Shown: one piece after another, positions 41,013 to 49,278 of the stretch | Numbering within the stretch: the first letter of the stretch is position 1 | Layout: the number at the start of each line of letters is the position of its first letter | Assembly (NCBI GenBank): GCA_002472145.1 | Contig: DKRJ01000010.1 | Location: 18,576 to 82,575, forward strand | Direction of reading: 5' to 3' | From: Clostridiales bacterium UBA7285 | GTDB lineage: Bacteria; Bacillota; Clostridia; Peptostreptococcales; Anaerovoracaceae | DNA: 64,000 bases | Program-made: the position numbers and the translations under genes | Notes under the pieces: generated by a model | What the model was told of the DNA's origin: nothing | The model's database searches: none | What the model saw: the letters and a program-made list of their open reading frames with translations, nothing else

Positions 41013-41360
41013 ATGTTCTTCAACAAAAAAGGAAGTGAAATGGTCGAGGCGGCCATAGTGCTGCCTCTGGTCATACTGATACTGGTAAGCTTCGTCGGGA
41101 TCACGGCGCATTTCTATAAATGCCTCCGTGCACAGAACGAACTGCAGCAGCAGGCTTTTGAGGAGATCGATTCGTCAGACGCCATATTAAAAACAGAAAA
41201 ATATAGTAGTACGATCTCATCCTTGCCTGGAGGCATCTGCGAGGAGATCTTTACAGAAGAACTGGCTGCCCGGTTCTATATTTTCGACGAAGCTGCCATT
41301 GTCAGAACAGGGGATAAAGCAAGTGCGTATTTCAGGCGCGGGAACGAAGAAAAGAATTGA
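41013..41360 (+). CDS. TadE-like pseudopilin
   Basis: A 115-residue protein with N-terminal FFNKKG then SEMVEAAIVLPLVILILVSF: a prepilin-peptidase-like Gly, Glu at +5, one hydrophobic helix and a soluble domain. This is the TadE layout, and the sequence GSEMVEAAIVLP closely follows the family motif. I chose ATG 41013 over a TTG two codons earlier; neither has a good ribosome site, so coupling to the pilin gene is likely. It overlaps the next gene by 38 nt. Probably a minor pilin that primes assembly. Confidence 0.82.
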   Translation: MFFNKKGSEMVEAAIVLPLVILILVSFVGITAHFYKCLRAQNELQQQAFEEIDSSDAILKTEKYSSTISSLPGGICEEIFTEELAARFYIFDEAAIVRTGDKASAYFRRGNEEKN

Positions 41361-42552
41361 TGCGAAACGGGGATCCGCGACGGTCTTTATCATGATCTTC
41401 ATGGTATCTTTCGTTTCGATGATCTCTGTTTTCATTAACGGATCGAGGAACGCGGCGATCGAAGGCAGCGTTGAAAGTCTCGGCAGGCTCTGGGCGTCTT
41501 CGATCCTCGGAGAATATGACAGGAACCTGTACGAGAGGTTCGGATTGATGGGCTTCTATGGGACAGAGGATGATATTTCCGGGAAACTCGACACGTACGC
41601 CGAATGCTCATTCGAGGGCAAGTCGTATATCGACGCCGGCGAATGCAGCGCGAGGCTGTACGATCATTCTCTGACCATAATAGACGAATTCAGGAAACAA
41701 GTCTCTGTATGCGGTGCTTTATCCATGTGTGAAGTGCCTTACGGAGAGGGATCTGACAAAGCGATCGAATCTGACAGAAGCATTACAGATGGCTATCTTC
41801 TCGCGATGCTTCCGTCAGAAGGAAGATACGACTCGACGCTGTTGAGCCGGGTCAGGGAACTGTTCGAGAACAACAGCGGCGTTTCGGGCGTTATCGAGGC
41901 AGGTACGGACACGTATTTCGCCGACAGATATATCAGGCATTATTTCCATCAGATGATGAGCGAGCCTTCGGATGACTCGTTCCTGAAGTTTGAGCAGGAG
42001 TACATAATCTGCGGAAGGAAAAGCGACAAATCAAACAGGCGGGGCATAAAAGCAAGGATCGTAGCGGTGCGGGAGGCGTCGAATCTTGCGTATATCGAGA
42101 CAGACGAGGAAAAGAAGGCACTCGCGCTCGCGGCGGCGGAGCTCGCGGTGACTCCCGCGCTTGCCCCCGCTATGCAGCAGGCGCTGCTTGCCTCCTGGGC
42201 GCTCGCGGAAAGTATCAACGACTACAAGATCCTGATACACGGCGGCAAGGTCCCTTTTGTTAAAACAAAGGAAAACTGGGCGACGGACCTGGATGCGGCG
42301 GACAGCGAAATGCCCGAGGACGGCTTTTACATAGACAACAAATGCGAATCGGGAGAGTCGTACGAGGATTATCTCACGCTCTTCATCACGCTCATGGACA
42401 GCGACGTGAAATACCTGAGAATGATGGATCTGGTGCAGATCGACATGCAGTACGGGTATTACTCGGAATTCTTTCTCAAGGATTATTACACCGGTCTGAG
42501 TTATACGATAGAAGTCAATGGAAAGGATCATGAGTTCGGGGATGAGTACTGA
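41323..42552 (+). CDS. Large Tad-associated pseudopilin-like protein
   Basis: A 409-residue protein with a basic start (KKRIDAKRG) followed by SATVFIMIFMVSFVSMISVFINGSR-type helix, a prepilin-like processing site after Gly, then a long soluble domain with LGEYDRNLYERFGLMGFYG. That segment recurs in Tad-locus proteins of Clostridia (DUF5702-type; tentative). Two Cys-containing segments (CSFEGK, SVCGALSMCEV) may form disulfides outside. GTG at 41323 has AGGGG 9 nt upstream; a TTG at 41299 is the alternative start. Position +5 after the Gly is not Glu. It overlaps the genes on both sides. Probably a surface-exposed minor pilin or machine component. Confidence 0.75.
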   Translation: MRISGAGTKKRIDAKRGSATVFIMIFMVSFVSMISVFINGSRNAAIEGSVESLGRLWASSILGEYDRNLYERFGLMGFYGTEDDISGKLDTYAECSFEGKSYIDAGECSARLYDHSLTIIDEFRKQVSVCGALSMCEVPYGEGSDKAIESDRSITDGYLLAMLPSEGRYDSTLLSRVRELFENNSGVSGVIEAGTDTYFADRYIRHYFHQMMSEPSDDSFLKFEQEYIICGRKSDKSNRRGIKARIVAVREASNLAYIETDEEKKALALAAAELAVTPALAPAMQQALLASWALAESINDYKILIHGGKVPFVKTKENWATDLDAADSEMPEDGFYIDNKCESGESYEDYLTLFITLMDSDVKYLRMMDLVQIDMQYGYYSEFFLKDYYTGLSYTIEVNGKDHEFGDEY

Positions 42553-43312
42553 CGGCAAAAGGAAACTGTTTTCAAAACGCGGCTCATATATCCTGGAGGC
42601 GACGATAGTGCTGCCGATCTTCATCGCGGCGATGACAGCGCTGGTCACAGTGATCCCGTTCTTCACGTCGTGTGAGAACATCGTTTACGCCGCCTGCGAC
42701 GAACTTAAAGCGGAAGACATCAGGGCCCATTTCATAAAGAGCAGGTATATCTGTCCAGCGGCGACGGTGTACAGGGCAAACGCGGAGAATCCACGGATCG
42801 GGATCTGCGCTGCGGACGGCTTCGACTATCTCTACAGCGAAGACGGCATCGACGATCTGATCAGGATCGGGCTGACCGCCGGATCAGGCAGTCTGAGACT
42901 GATGCCGTACACGACGAGGCTCGTGTTCAAGGCGGATATCCGGTCGCGGGCTTTTACCGGAGCGGTGCGGGACGATGCTCCGCGGGGCGATGATTTCAAC
43001 GGTGACGAGGATTCGGAAACCGTATATATTTTCCCGCGGCGCGGGACGCACTACCATAAACGGGATTGTAAATTCCTCAATCCAGCGTGTGAGATGACGT
43101 TCCTGACGGCGGGAATACGGCTCAGGTTCGAGCCGTGCAGGCTGTGCGGATCAAAGTCGATGAAGGACGGCGACACAGTGTTCTGCTTCTACGGATCGGG
43201 GAAGGTATACCACCGTGGGACGTGCAGCGCGGTGGACAAATATTTCGTTAAGACTGAGAAAAAGGACGCTGAGAACAAGGGGTACGAGCCTTGCTCTGAG
43301 TGCTTAGGATAA
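42518..43312 (+). CDS. TadE-like pseudopilin with tandem Cys-motif tail
   Basis: N-terminal KLFSKRG and SYILEATIVLPIFIAAMTALV give a prepilin-type site with Glu at +5 and one helix, as in TadE. The C-terminal ~95 residues hold two copies of a motif: GTHYHKRDCKFL ... FEPCRLC and GKVYHRGTCSAV ... YEPCSEC. The pattern YHxxxC-(n)-PCxxC resembles the small Cys-rich (Ada-like) tail found in other secreted Bacillota proteins and may bind metal or form disulfides outside the cell. Total length is up to 264 residues. ATG 42518 is the furthest start; ATGs at 42530 and 42542 are alternatives, none with an ideal ribosome site. It overlaps the previous gene by 35 nt. Confidence 0.82.
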   Translation: MERIMSSGMSTDGKRKLFSKRGSYILEATIVLPIFIAAMTALVTVIPFFTSCENIVYAACDELKAEDIRAHFIKSRYICPAATVYRANAENPRIGICAADGFDYLYSEDGIDDLIRIGLTAGSGSLRLMPYTTRLVFKADIRSRAFTGAVRDDAPRGDDFNGDEDSETVYIFPRRGTHYHKRDCKFLNPACEMTFLTAGIRLRFEPCRLCGSKSMKDGDTVFCFYGSGKVYHRGTCSAVDKYFVKTEKKDAENKGYEPCSECLG

Positions 43313-43333
43313 CGGCGCAATGCGGAGGCGGAA

Positions 43334-43915
43334 ATGAAAAACATCATAGAGACGGAATTCGACAGATCGGACATAAAGGAATACGCCGTCAAGGTGCTTT
43401 CGGGCGGCAGATGCGGGTTCTTCTTTCCGATGAGTTTTTTTACGAAGGACGCGGGACCTGATACGCTGATCGCCGCAACCGATATCTCGGGTTTCAGGAA
43501 GGTGAGCGAATACGAAAACCTGAGTCAGACAGAGACACTGGACATCCTGATCGGGCTCCTGAAGGGAATGACAGGCGCAGCGATGAATTACCTCTTCCCG
43601 TGGAACTATGAAATTTCGCCCGACACGATCTATTTCAGCGAAAAAACGGAGCAGGTAAAATGCCGGTTCATCCCGAGATCGAGCGAAGACGCAGATATCA
43701 TCCCGACTTCTGAGGTCATAACAAAGAGAGTACGCGAGTTCGCTGACGCTCTCAGACCTCTGGTATCAGAGGAATGCGAGGCGATAACGGACGAGTCGGA
43801 GAGAGAACTCGCCGCGCACGCATTCAGTTTTGATCAGTCCGTGTCCGCGTTAAGGTCGCTGCGCATAAGAGTGGCAAGAGAGAGCAGAACATCCGAACAG
43901 GCCGCCGCGCTCTGA
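43334..43915 (+). CDS. DUF6382-type protein of the Tad locus
   Basis: A 193-residue cytosolic protein without signal or membrane helix. The middle contains ETLDILIGLLKGMTGAAMNYLFPWNYEISPDTIYFSEKTEQVKCRFIPRS. This matches my memory of DUF6382, a domain that in Bacillota is usually fused to an FHA domain and found beside Tad genes; here no FHA part follows. The C-terminus is charged and helical. AGGCGGAAATG ribosome site. It closes the Tad operon. Function unknown; a regulatory scaffold for the machine is possible. Confidence 0.7.
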   Translation: MKNIIETEFDRSDIKEYAVKVLSGGRCGFFFPMSFFTKDAGPDTLIAATDISGFRKVSEYENLSQTETLDILIGLLKGMTGAAMNYLFPWNYEISPDTIYFSEKTEQVKCRFIPRSSEDADIIPTSEVITKRVREFADALRPLVSEECEAITDESERELAAHAFSFDQSVSALRSLRIRVARESRTSEQAAAL

Positions 43916-43966
43916 ATGCGCCTCCGTCATACCAAACCGGATCTGCCCGCATTTTAGCGAGTCCGC

Positions 43967-43995
43967 TTGAAATAGAGCCTGAGTTCGTATACCAT
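43967..43995 (+). promoter_or_regulatory. Promoter for the ispH-rpsA fusion gene
   Basis: TTGAAA (43967-43972), 17-bp spacer, TACCAT (43990-43995) followed by AATC, about 50 nt before the ATG. Confidence 0.5.
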
Positions 43996-44043
43996 AATCT
44001 CGATGCCGGATCATATTGATCAAAGACGGCAAAGGACGGACGT

Positions 44044-46272
44044 ATGGAAATAATTCGCGCTAAAAATTCGGGATTCTGCTTTGGTGTCAAAGCGGCGCTT
44101 GAAAAAACGCTCGCAGAGGTCGACAGAAAGCAAAGAGAAGGCACACCGGGACGACTGTGCACGTGCGGGCCTCTCATCCACAACAAGACGGTCACTGACG
44201 ATCTGGCCGCCAGAGGAGTCGAAATCATTGAAGACCCTTCAGAACTGAAAGACGGCGACACTCTGATAATCAGGTCTCACGGAGAGCCGAAGTCATTTTA
44301 CGATGCAATAAAAGGGAAGGATATAAGGGTCGTGGATGCGACGTGCCCGTTCGTCGCTAAGATACACGACATCGTTAGCGAGGCGTATAAAGCGGGAAAG
44401 GACATAATCATCGTGGGAGACCGCGGCCATGCCGAGGTCATAGCGACGAACGGCTGGTGCGAGAACAAAGCTGTTATCGTAAACAGTCCGGAGGATGCTG
44501 AAGATATCCCGGCTTCGGGCGATTATCTGCTCGTATGCCAGACCACGATCCGCAGGGATCTGCTGGACGACATCTGTGAGGTCCTGAAAAAACGCGGGAT
44601 CAAAGCCGAGGTCCATAATACGATCTGCGGCGCGACCAGGCTCAGGCAGGAAGGATGCGCGGAACTGGCTAAGAACGTCGACGCCATGGTAGTCATAGGA
44701 GGCAAAAACAGCTCTAATTCTGCAAAACTATTCGAGATCGCAAAAAAATATTGCCGTAACTCCTTTTTTGGTGAAAATATTGACAATTTTTCATTGAAAG
44801 TCTTGAGAAATTATAATAGAATAGGGATTGCGGCAGGTGCCTCGACACCTGAAAGCGTAATTAAGGAGGTTATTGCCAGAATGAGCGATACGAACAACGA
44901 AAAAACAACAATGGCTGATTTCATGGATGAAATCGATGCGTCTCTCAAACTCCCTAAGGTAGGAGATATTGTAGACGGAACCGTGCTTGAGGTGACCGAT
45001 AAGCAGGTGGTCGTCAATCTCGGATGCAAGAAAGACGGCGTTCTTCCTCTTGAGGAAGTTACTCTTGAGGAAGGAGAAAAACTTGAGGATGCGTTCAAGC
45101 CGGGCGATGAGATCCAGGCCAAGGTCGTAAGGACCGACGACAGCGACGGGAACATTCTCCTTTCGAAGAAGAAGTTCGAGATCAGCAAATATTGGAACGA
45201 GATCAACGAAGCTCATGAGAACAAGACAGCAATAACCGTTAAGGTAGAAAGAGCTGTGAACGGCGGCGTCATCGCTTCATATAAGGAGTTGACGGGATTC
45301 ATACCGATGTCCCAGCTCTCCGACAGATACGTCGAGAACGCTGACGAGTTCATCGGGCAGACCTTCGACGTAAAGGTCACGAGACTCGATCCTAAGAGAA
45401 ACAGAGCGGTATTCTCGCATAAAGCCGTTCTTCGCGAGGAGAAACAGAAACAGGTCGACGCGATCTGGGAGAACCTCCACGTCGGAGACATTGTTGAAGG
45501 TACTGTCATGAGATTCACCGAATACGGCGCTTTCGTCGATATCGGCGGAATCGACGGACTGCTTCACATCTCCGAGATCTCCTGGGGCAAACTGAAGCAT
45601 CCTCGTGAAGTTCTTTCGATCGGACAGAAGATCAATGTCAAGGTCCTCTCCATGAACCAGGAGAAGGGCAAGATCTCCCTCGGTCTCAAGCAGACGACGC
45701 CTGAGCCTTGGAGCGTCATCAACGAGAAATACTCTGTCGGCCAGATCGTTACAGGAAAGGTTGTCCAGTTAAAAGAGTACGGCGCGTTCGTAGAGATCGA
45801 ACCGGGACTCGACGGACTCGTTCATATCTCGGAAGTCGCTCATAAGAGAGTCGCCGACATCAATGACGAACTTTCCGTAGGTGAGATCGTCAAGACGAAG
45901 ATCCTCGACATCGACACCGAGAGAAAGAGGATCAGCCTGAGCATCAAGGCCGCTGCTGACGAGATCGGCGAAGAGGCCGCAAGACCGATGAAAGCCGAAC
46001 TGGAAGCCAAAAAAGCGGAGGCAGCCGCTGAGGAAGAACCAAAGGCCGAAGAGCCGGCGGAAACTCCTGAGGAAACTCCTGCCGAAGAACCGGCTCCTGC
46101 AGAGAAACCGACACCGGAAACTCCTGCTGCCGAAGCGGCACCTGCGCCTGAAGCTCCTGCCGAAGAGACAGTTCCTGTTGAGGAAACTCCTGTCGAAGAG
46201 GCTGCTCCGGCCGAGGAAGCCCCAGCCGAAGAGGCTGCACCTGCCGAGGAATCCGAAGAAAAGGCAGAATAA
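44044..46272 (+). CDS. ispH-rpsA: Fusion: IspH (HMBPP reductase) + ribosomal protein S1
   Basis: One 742-residue frame. Residues 1-279 are IspH, the last enzyme of the MEP isoprenoid pathway, which makes IPP and DMAPP with a 4Fe-4S cluster. The three cluster Cys are at about 12 (GFCFGVK), 100 (ATCPFV) and 195 (TICGATR). From residue 280 (MSDTNNEKTTMADFMDEID) the protein is ribosomal S1 with four S1 repeats (starting about 304, 388, 479 and 565), then a ~95-residue Glu/Pro/Ala-rich repetitive tail. This fusion is known from Clostridia. At the junction the DNA contains its own Shine-Dalgarno and a TATAAT, so S1 may also be made alone. Confidence 0.95.
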   Translation: MEIIRAKNSGFCFGVKAALEKTLAEVDRKQREGTPGRLCTCGPLIHNKTVTDDLAARGVEIIEDPSELKDGDTLIIRSHGEPKSFYDAIKGKDIRVVDATCPFVAKIHDIVSEAYKAGKDIIIVGDRGHAEVIATNGWCENKAVIVNSPEDAEDIPASGDYLLVCQTTIRRDLLDDICEVLKKRGIKAEVHNTICGATRLRQEGCAELAKNVDAMVVIGGKNSSNSAKLFEIAKKYCRNSFFGENIDNFSLKVLRNYNRIGIAAGASTPESVIKEVIARMSDTNNEKTTMADFMDEIDASLKLPKVGDIVDGTVLEVTDKQVVVNLGCKKDGVLPLEEVTLEEGEKLEDAFKPGDEIQAKVVRTDDSDGNILLSKKKFEISKYWNEINEAHENKTAITVKVERAVNGGVIASYKELTGFIPMSQLSDRYVENADEFIGQTFDVKVTRLDPKRNRAVFSHKAVLREEKQKQVDAIWENLHVGDIVEGTVMRFTEYGAFVDIGGIDGLLHISEISWGKLKHPREVLSIGQKINVKVLSMNQEKGKISLGLKQTTPEPWSVINEKYSVGQIVTGKVVQLKEYGAFVEIEPGLDGLVHISEVAHKRVADINDELSVGEIVKTKILDIDTERKRISLSIKAAADEIGEEAARPMKAELEAKKAEAAAEEEPKAEEPAETPEETPAEEPAPAEKPTPETPAAEAAPAPEAPAEETVPVEETPVEEAAPAEEAPAEEAAPAEESEEKAE
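44789..44883 (+). promoter_or_regulatory. Internal promoter and ribosome site for the S1 half
   Basis: Inside the 3' part of ispH, a conspicuously AT-rich stretch (about 44725-44830) includes TATAAT at 44812-44817 with a weak TTTCAT -35 (44789). AAGGAGGT at 44863-44870 lies 10 nt before ATG 44881, which is the start of the S1 domain protein. Together they suggest independent expression of S1. Confidence 0.6.
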
Positions 46273-46293
46273 CGAAATTCTGACGTTCAATGC

Positions 46294-46329
46294 GACGCAG
46301 GCGGCAGCACCGTCCTGCGTCTTTTGTTT
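46294..46329 (+). terminator. Terminator after ispH-rpsA
   Basis: GACGCAGG (46294-46301) pairs with CCTGCGTC (46314-46321) around a 12-nt loop, followed by TTTTGTTT. Confidence 0.8.
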
Positions 46330-46400
46330 GTTCAGACATCTACGGCGCCGCTGGGACGGCGGTCTGACCGCGCCACAGCCGGCGCAGACGGCGGTTCGAT

Positions 46401-47240
46401 ATGAAGCAGAACAAGAAAATCAGGATGATAGCGCTCGACCTTGACGGCACGGCCTTTGACGACTATAAAAAACTGAGCACGAGGATCAGGGCCGCTATCA
46501 GGGAAGCAAACGACAGAGGAGTGATCACCGTGATCGCGACGGGCAGACCAGTATCCGCTCTGCCGGATGAAGTCTTTGGCGTATACGGTCTCGAATACGC
46601 CGTCACAGAAGACGGAGCCAGAGTTATCAGTCTAATGGACAAGAAACCTATTTACGTAAACACGATCGACCGCGACGCGGCGGAAAGGCTCTTTGATCTT
46701 CTCGAGGAAACACGTCCGTTCGTGGAAGTATTTGTCGACGGGATCGCATATTTCGGGCAGGAGGAATATGAATCGATCGCAAGCGGCAGAAATACCACCA
46801 GGACCTTCGAATATGTCGCATCCACACGCACTGCAGTTCCGGATATCTTCGAATTCTCTCGCAGGCATATCGGGGAACTGGAAGAAGTCAACGTCAATTA
46901 TCTTGACAGGGACGTAAAGGATTCGACTGATAATAAGATCGTGGAACTTGAAGGCTTGAGCGTGACCAGATCCGGTCTGTTGAATACAGAGATATGCGGG
47001 GCCGACGCGAGCAAGGCAATGGGAGTGGAAGAACTTCTGAGGAAGTTCGGTTTTGACAGGAGCGAACTGATGGCGGTCGGAGACAGTCCCAACGACCTTG
47101 CCATGATCGAATACGCAGGCATCGGGGTAGCGATGGAGAACGCTGACGAATGCGTAAAGGAAGCGGCTGGATTCGTGACAGGGACAAACAACGATGACGG
47201 CGCAGCGATAGCGATCGAAAAAATAGTGCTGGGAAAATGA
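46401..47240 (+). CDS. HAD-superfamily Cof-type phosphatase
   Basis: A 279-residue haloacid dehalogenase-type phosphatase, class IIB (Cof/YbjI/YidA group), probably acting on sugar phosphates or FMN-like substrates. Motif I is ALDLDGTAFDD (about 12-22) with both catalytic Asp; motif II Thr is in VIATGRPVSAL (about 47); the C-terminal motif IV is GDSPNDLAMIEYA with two Asp. A C2 cap lies between. It follows the rpsA terminator and precedes a strong terminator, so it is probably transcribed alone. The substrate cannot be assigned. Confidence 0.88.
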   Translation: MKQNKKIRMIALDLDGTAFDDYKKLSTRIRAAIREANDRGVITVIATGRPVSALPDEVFGVYGLEYAVTEDGARVISLMDKKPIYVNTIDRDAAERLFDLLEETRPFVEVFVDGIAYFGQEEYESIASGRNTTRTFEYVASTRTAVPDIFEFSRRHIGELEEVNVNYLDRDVKDSTDNKIVELEGLSVTRSGLLNTEICGADASKAMGVEELLRKFGFDRSELMAVGDSPNDLAMIEYAGIGVAMENADECVKEAAGFVTGTNNDDGAAIAIEKIVLGK

Positions 47241-47245
47241 TATGC

Positions 47246-47275
47246 CGCCGGACGTCCGGCGGTTTTATTTTTCTC
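47246..47275 (+). terminator. Terminator after the HAD phosphatase gene
   Basis: CCGCCGGACGTCCGGCGG (47246-47263) is a perfect palindrome followed by TTTTATTTTT. Confidence 0.88.
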
Positions 47276-47290
47276 AATAAATGGTAAAAA

Positions 47291-47319
47291 TTGACATAAA
47301 ATACAGAATATGGTAATCT
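47291..47319 (+). promoter_or_regulatory. Promoter of the yraN-comM-dprA operon
   Basis: Perfect TTGACA (47291-47296), 17-bp spacer, TAATCT (47314-47319). Confidence 0.7.
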
Positions 47320-47367
47320 ATTCCTGCGGCGGAATATCAATAACTTCCGCCAGTCGGGAGATCACAC

Positions 47368-47712
47368 GTGCAGACAAATAATATGGATAAAAGGACTATA
47401 GGAAAACTCGGAGAGGATTTTGCGGCAGAATATCTGAAAAATCTGGGCTATGGCATTATTGAACGAAATTACAGGGCCAGAACTGGAGAGATAGATATCA
47501 TCTGCAGGCGCAGCGGATTCATTCATTTTGTCGAGGTGAAGACCAGAACGTCTGATGAGTTCGGACGTCCCTGCGAGGCTGTCGATAAGAGGAAGCGCGC
47601 GAACATAAAAGCGGCTTCCCGCTCATACATACAGGCCGCACGGCCCGAAGCCGCCGGTTATTCTTTTGACGTCATGGAAGTGACGATAAACCATCTGAAG
47701 GACGTGATCTGA
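47368..47712 (+). CDS. yraN: YraN/UPF0102 family endonuclease-like protein
   Basis: A 114-residue PD-(D/E)XK nuclease-fold protein of the UPF0102 family, widely found beside dprA and rnhB. The core motif is present: GLxxE-like GKLGEDFAAEYL at the N-terminus, then ARTGEIDIICRRSGFIHFVEVKTR (about 42-66) with the Asp, Glu and Lys of the nuclease signature. The GTG at 47368 follows GGGAG with 7-nt spacing; a downstream ATG at 47383 is possible. Stop and next start overlap (TGATG). Its function is not established; a role in DNA uptake or repair is suggested by neighbours. Confidence 0.88.
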   Translation: MQTNNMDKRTIGKLGEDFAAEYLKNLGYGIIERNYRARTGEIDIICRRSGFIHFVEVKTRTSDEFGRPCEAVDKRKRANIKAASRSYIQAARPEAAGYSFDVMEVTINHLKDVI

Positions 47713-49229
47713 TGCAGACAAAGGTGAAGTGCGCCACCGTGCGCGGGATCGAAGCGATCATGGTGGACGTGGAGGTCGACGTTGGCAGGGGCCTGCCGAC
47801 GACGGAGATCATAGGATTTGGCGACAAAACGGTTCGCGAAGCGTCAGGACGCATCAAGTCCGCGATCCGCTCGAGCGGTTTTGACTATCCGATGTCGAGG
47901 GTGATCGTAAATCTCGCCCCCGCTTCAGTCCCAAAAAAGGGAGGGCACTTCGATCTCGCGATGGCCGTGGGGATCCTTGTCTGCTGCGGTCTGGCTTTTT
48001 CGAGGCGTCTCGATGACACGGGATTTATCGGTGAATTATCGCTGGACGGGAACATCCTCGCGTCAAAGAGCGTTCTGCCTATGGTGGCTGAGATGAAGAA
48101 AAACGGCGTAAAAAACGTCGTGCTTCCCATCGGGAATCATCAGGAAGCCTCTCTGATAGAAGGAATAAGGATCATCAGCGTCGGAAGTCTGGTGGAAACA
48201 GTGGATTTCCTGAACGGGAAGAGCGTTTCCCGGCGAGCCGTCAAAGAGAGGGAAGGCAGCAGCGGCGGCAGTGGCGGCGCTCCCGCACCTGTGCCTGATT
48301 TTTCTGATATCAGGGGACAGGAATACGCAAAGCGGGCCGTCGAGGTCGCCGTATCTGGAGGACACGCGATGCTGATGATCGGAAGTCCGGGAACGGGGAA
48401 GACGATGATAGCCGAGCGCATACCGTCTCTTTTCCCAAAGCTGACTCATGACGAGATAGTCGAACTGACGGGGATATATTCAGTCGCCGGGATGCTGACA
48501 GACGAGATGCCGGTGATAAGCGAGAGACCATTCAGGCGGCCTGGGAGGAACATCACGCCTCAGGGGATGCTCGGAAGCGGCTATCCTCCTCTTCCCGGGG
48601 AGATAACGCTCGCGCACAGGGGGATATTATTCATCGACGAACTGTGCGAATGCAGCAGGGACGCGATAGAATCCCTGCGCGTACCGCTTGATCTCCATTA
48701 TGTGATCCTGAATAAGAGAGGAGAGACTTTCAGATATCCGGCCGATTTTTTTCTCGTGGCCGCGGCGAACCCGTGCAGATGCGGATACTACGGAGATCCG
48801 AGGCATGAATGTACATGCACGGCGGGGGAGATAGCGGCTTACAGGTCCAGGATGTCGGGACCGGTACTCGACAGGATAGATATCCACATTTCGCTCACCG
48901 CGCCGGGAATAGACGAGATAGAAGGCGCAGAGACTTCATCGTCGGCAGACATGCGGGAGCGCATAAGCGCGGCGCGGGCGATACAGCGAAGAAGATTCGC
49001 CAGCGAGACGAAACTGAATTCCGACATGACTGATAAAGAGGCGGCCGCATACGCATCGGGAGGCGGTGCGGAGCCTGTTTTCAGGGAAGCGTACGACAGG
49101 CTCGCTTTGAACCCGAGGACGCTTACGAAGGCGAAAAAAGTGGCCCGCACGATAGCCGATCTGGATGCTCATGAAAGAGTTACGGCGCAGGACGCCGCCG
49201 AGGCGCTGCAGTACAGGGAAAGATTTTAG
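47712..49229 (+). CDS. ComM/YifB-type Mg-chelatase-like AAA+ ATPase
   Basis: A 505-residue AAA+ protein related to ComM, a branch-migration helicase that helps integrate DNA during natural transformation. The N-terminal domain resembles a Lon-type fold (VEVDVGRGLPTTEIIGFGDKTVREA). Walker A is GSPGTGKTMIAER (about 218-230) and Walker B is ILFIDELCE (about 305); the C-terminal Mg-chelatase domain contains ISLTAPGIDEIEG and an Arg-finger-like CRCGYYGDP Cys segment. It sits directly between yraN and dprA, the usual competence-related cluster in Bacillota. Confidence 0.92.
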   Translation: MQTKVKCATVRGIEAIMVDVEVDVGRGLPTTEIIGFGDKTVREASGRIKSAIRSSGFDYPMSRVIVNLAPASVPKKGGHFDLAMAVGILVCCGLAFSRRLDDTGFIGELSLDGNILASKSVLPMVAEMKKNGVKNVVLPIGNHQEASLIEGIRIISVGSLVETVDFLNGKSVSRRAVKEREGSSGGSGGAPAPVPDFSDIRGQEYAKRAVEVAVSGGHAMLMIGSPGTGKTMIAERIPSLFPKLTHDEIVELTGIYSVAGMLTDEMPVISERPFRRPGRNITPQGMLGSGYPPLPGEITLAHRGILFIDELCECSRDAIESLRVPLDLHYVILNKRGETFRYPADFFLVAAANPCRCGYYGDPRHECTCTAGEIAAYRSRMSGPVLDRIDIHISLTAPGIDEIEGAETSSSADMRERISAARAIQRRRFASETKLNSDMTDKEAAAYASGGGAEPVFREAYDRLALNPRTLTKAKKVARTIADLDAHERVTAQDAAEALQYRERF

Positions 49230-49278
49230 AGAAGGCTGAAAAAAAAAACTGAAATAGAAATATATAAGCGGAAATACT

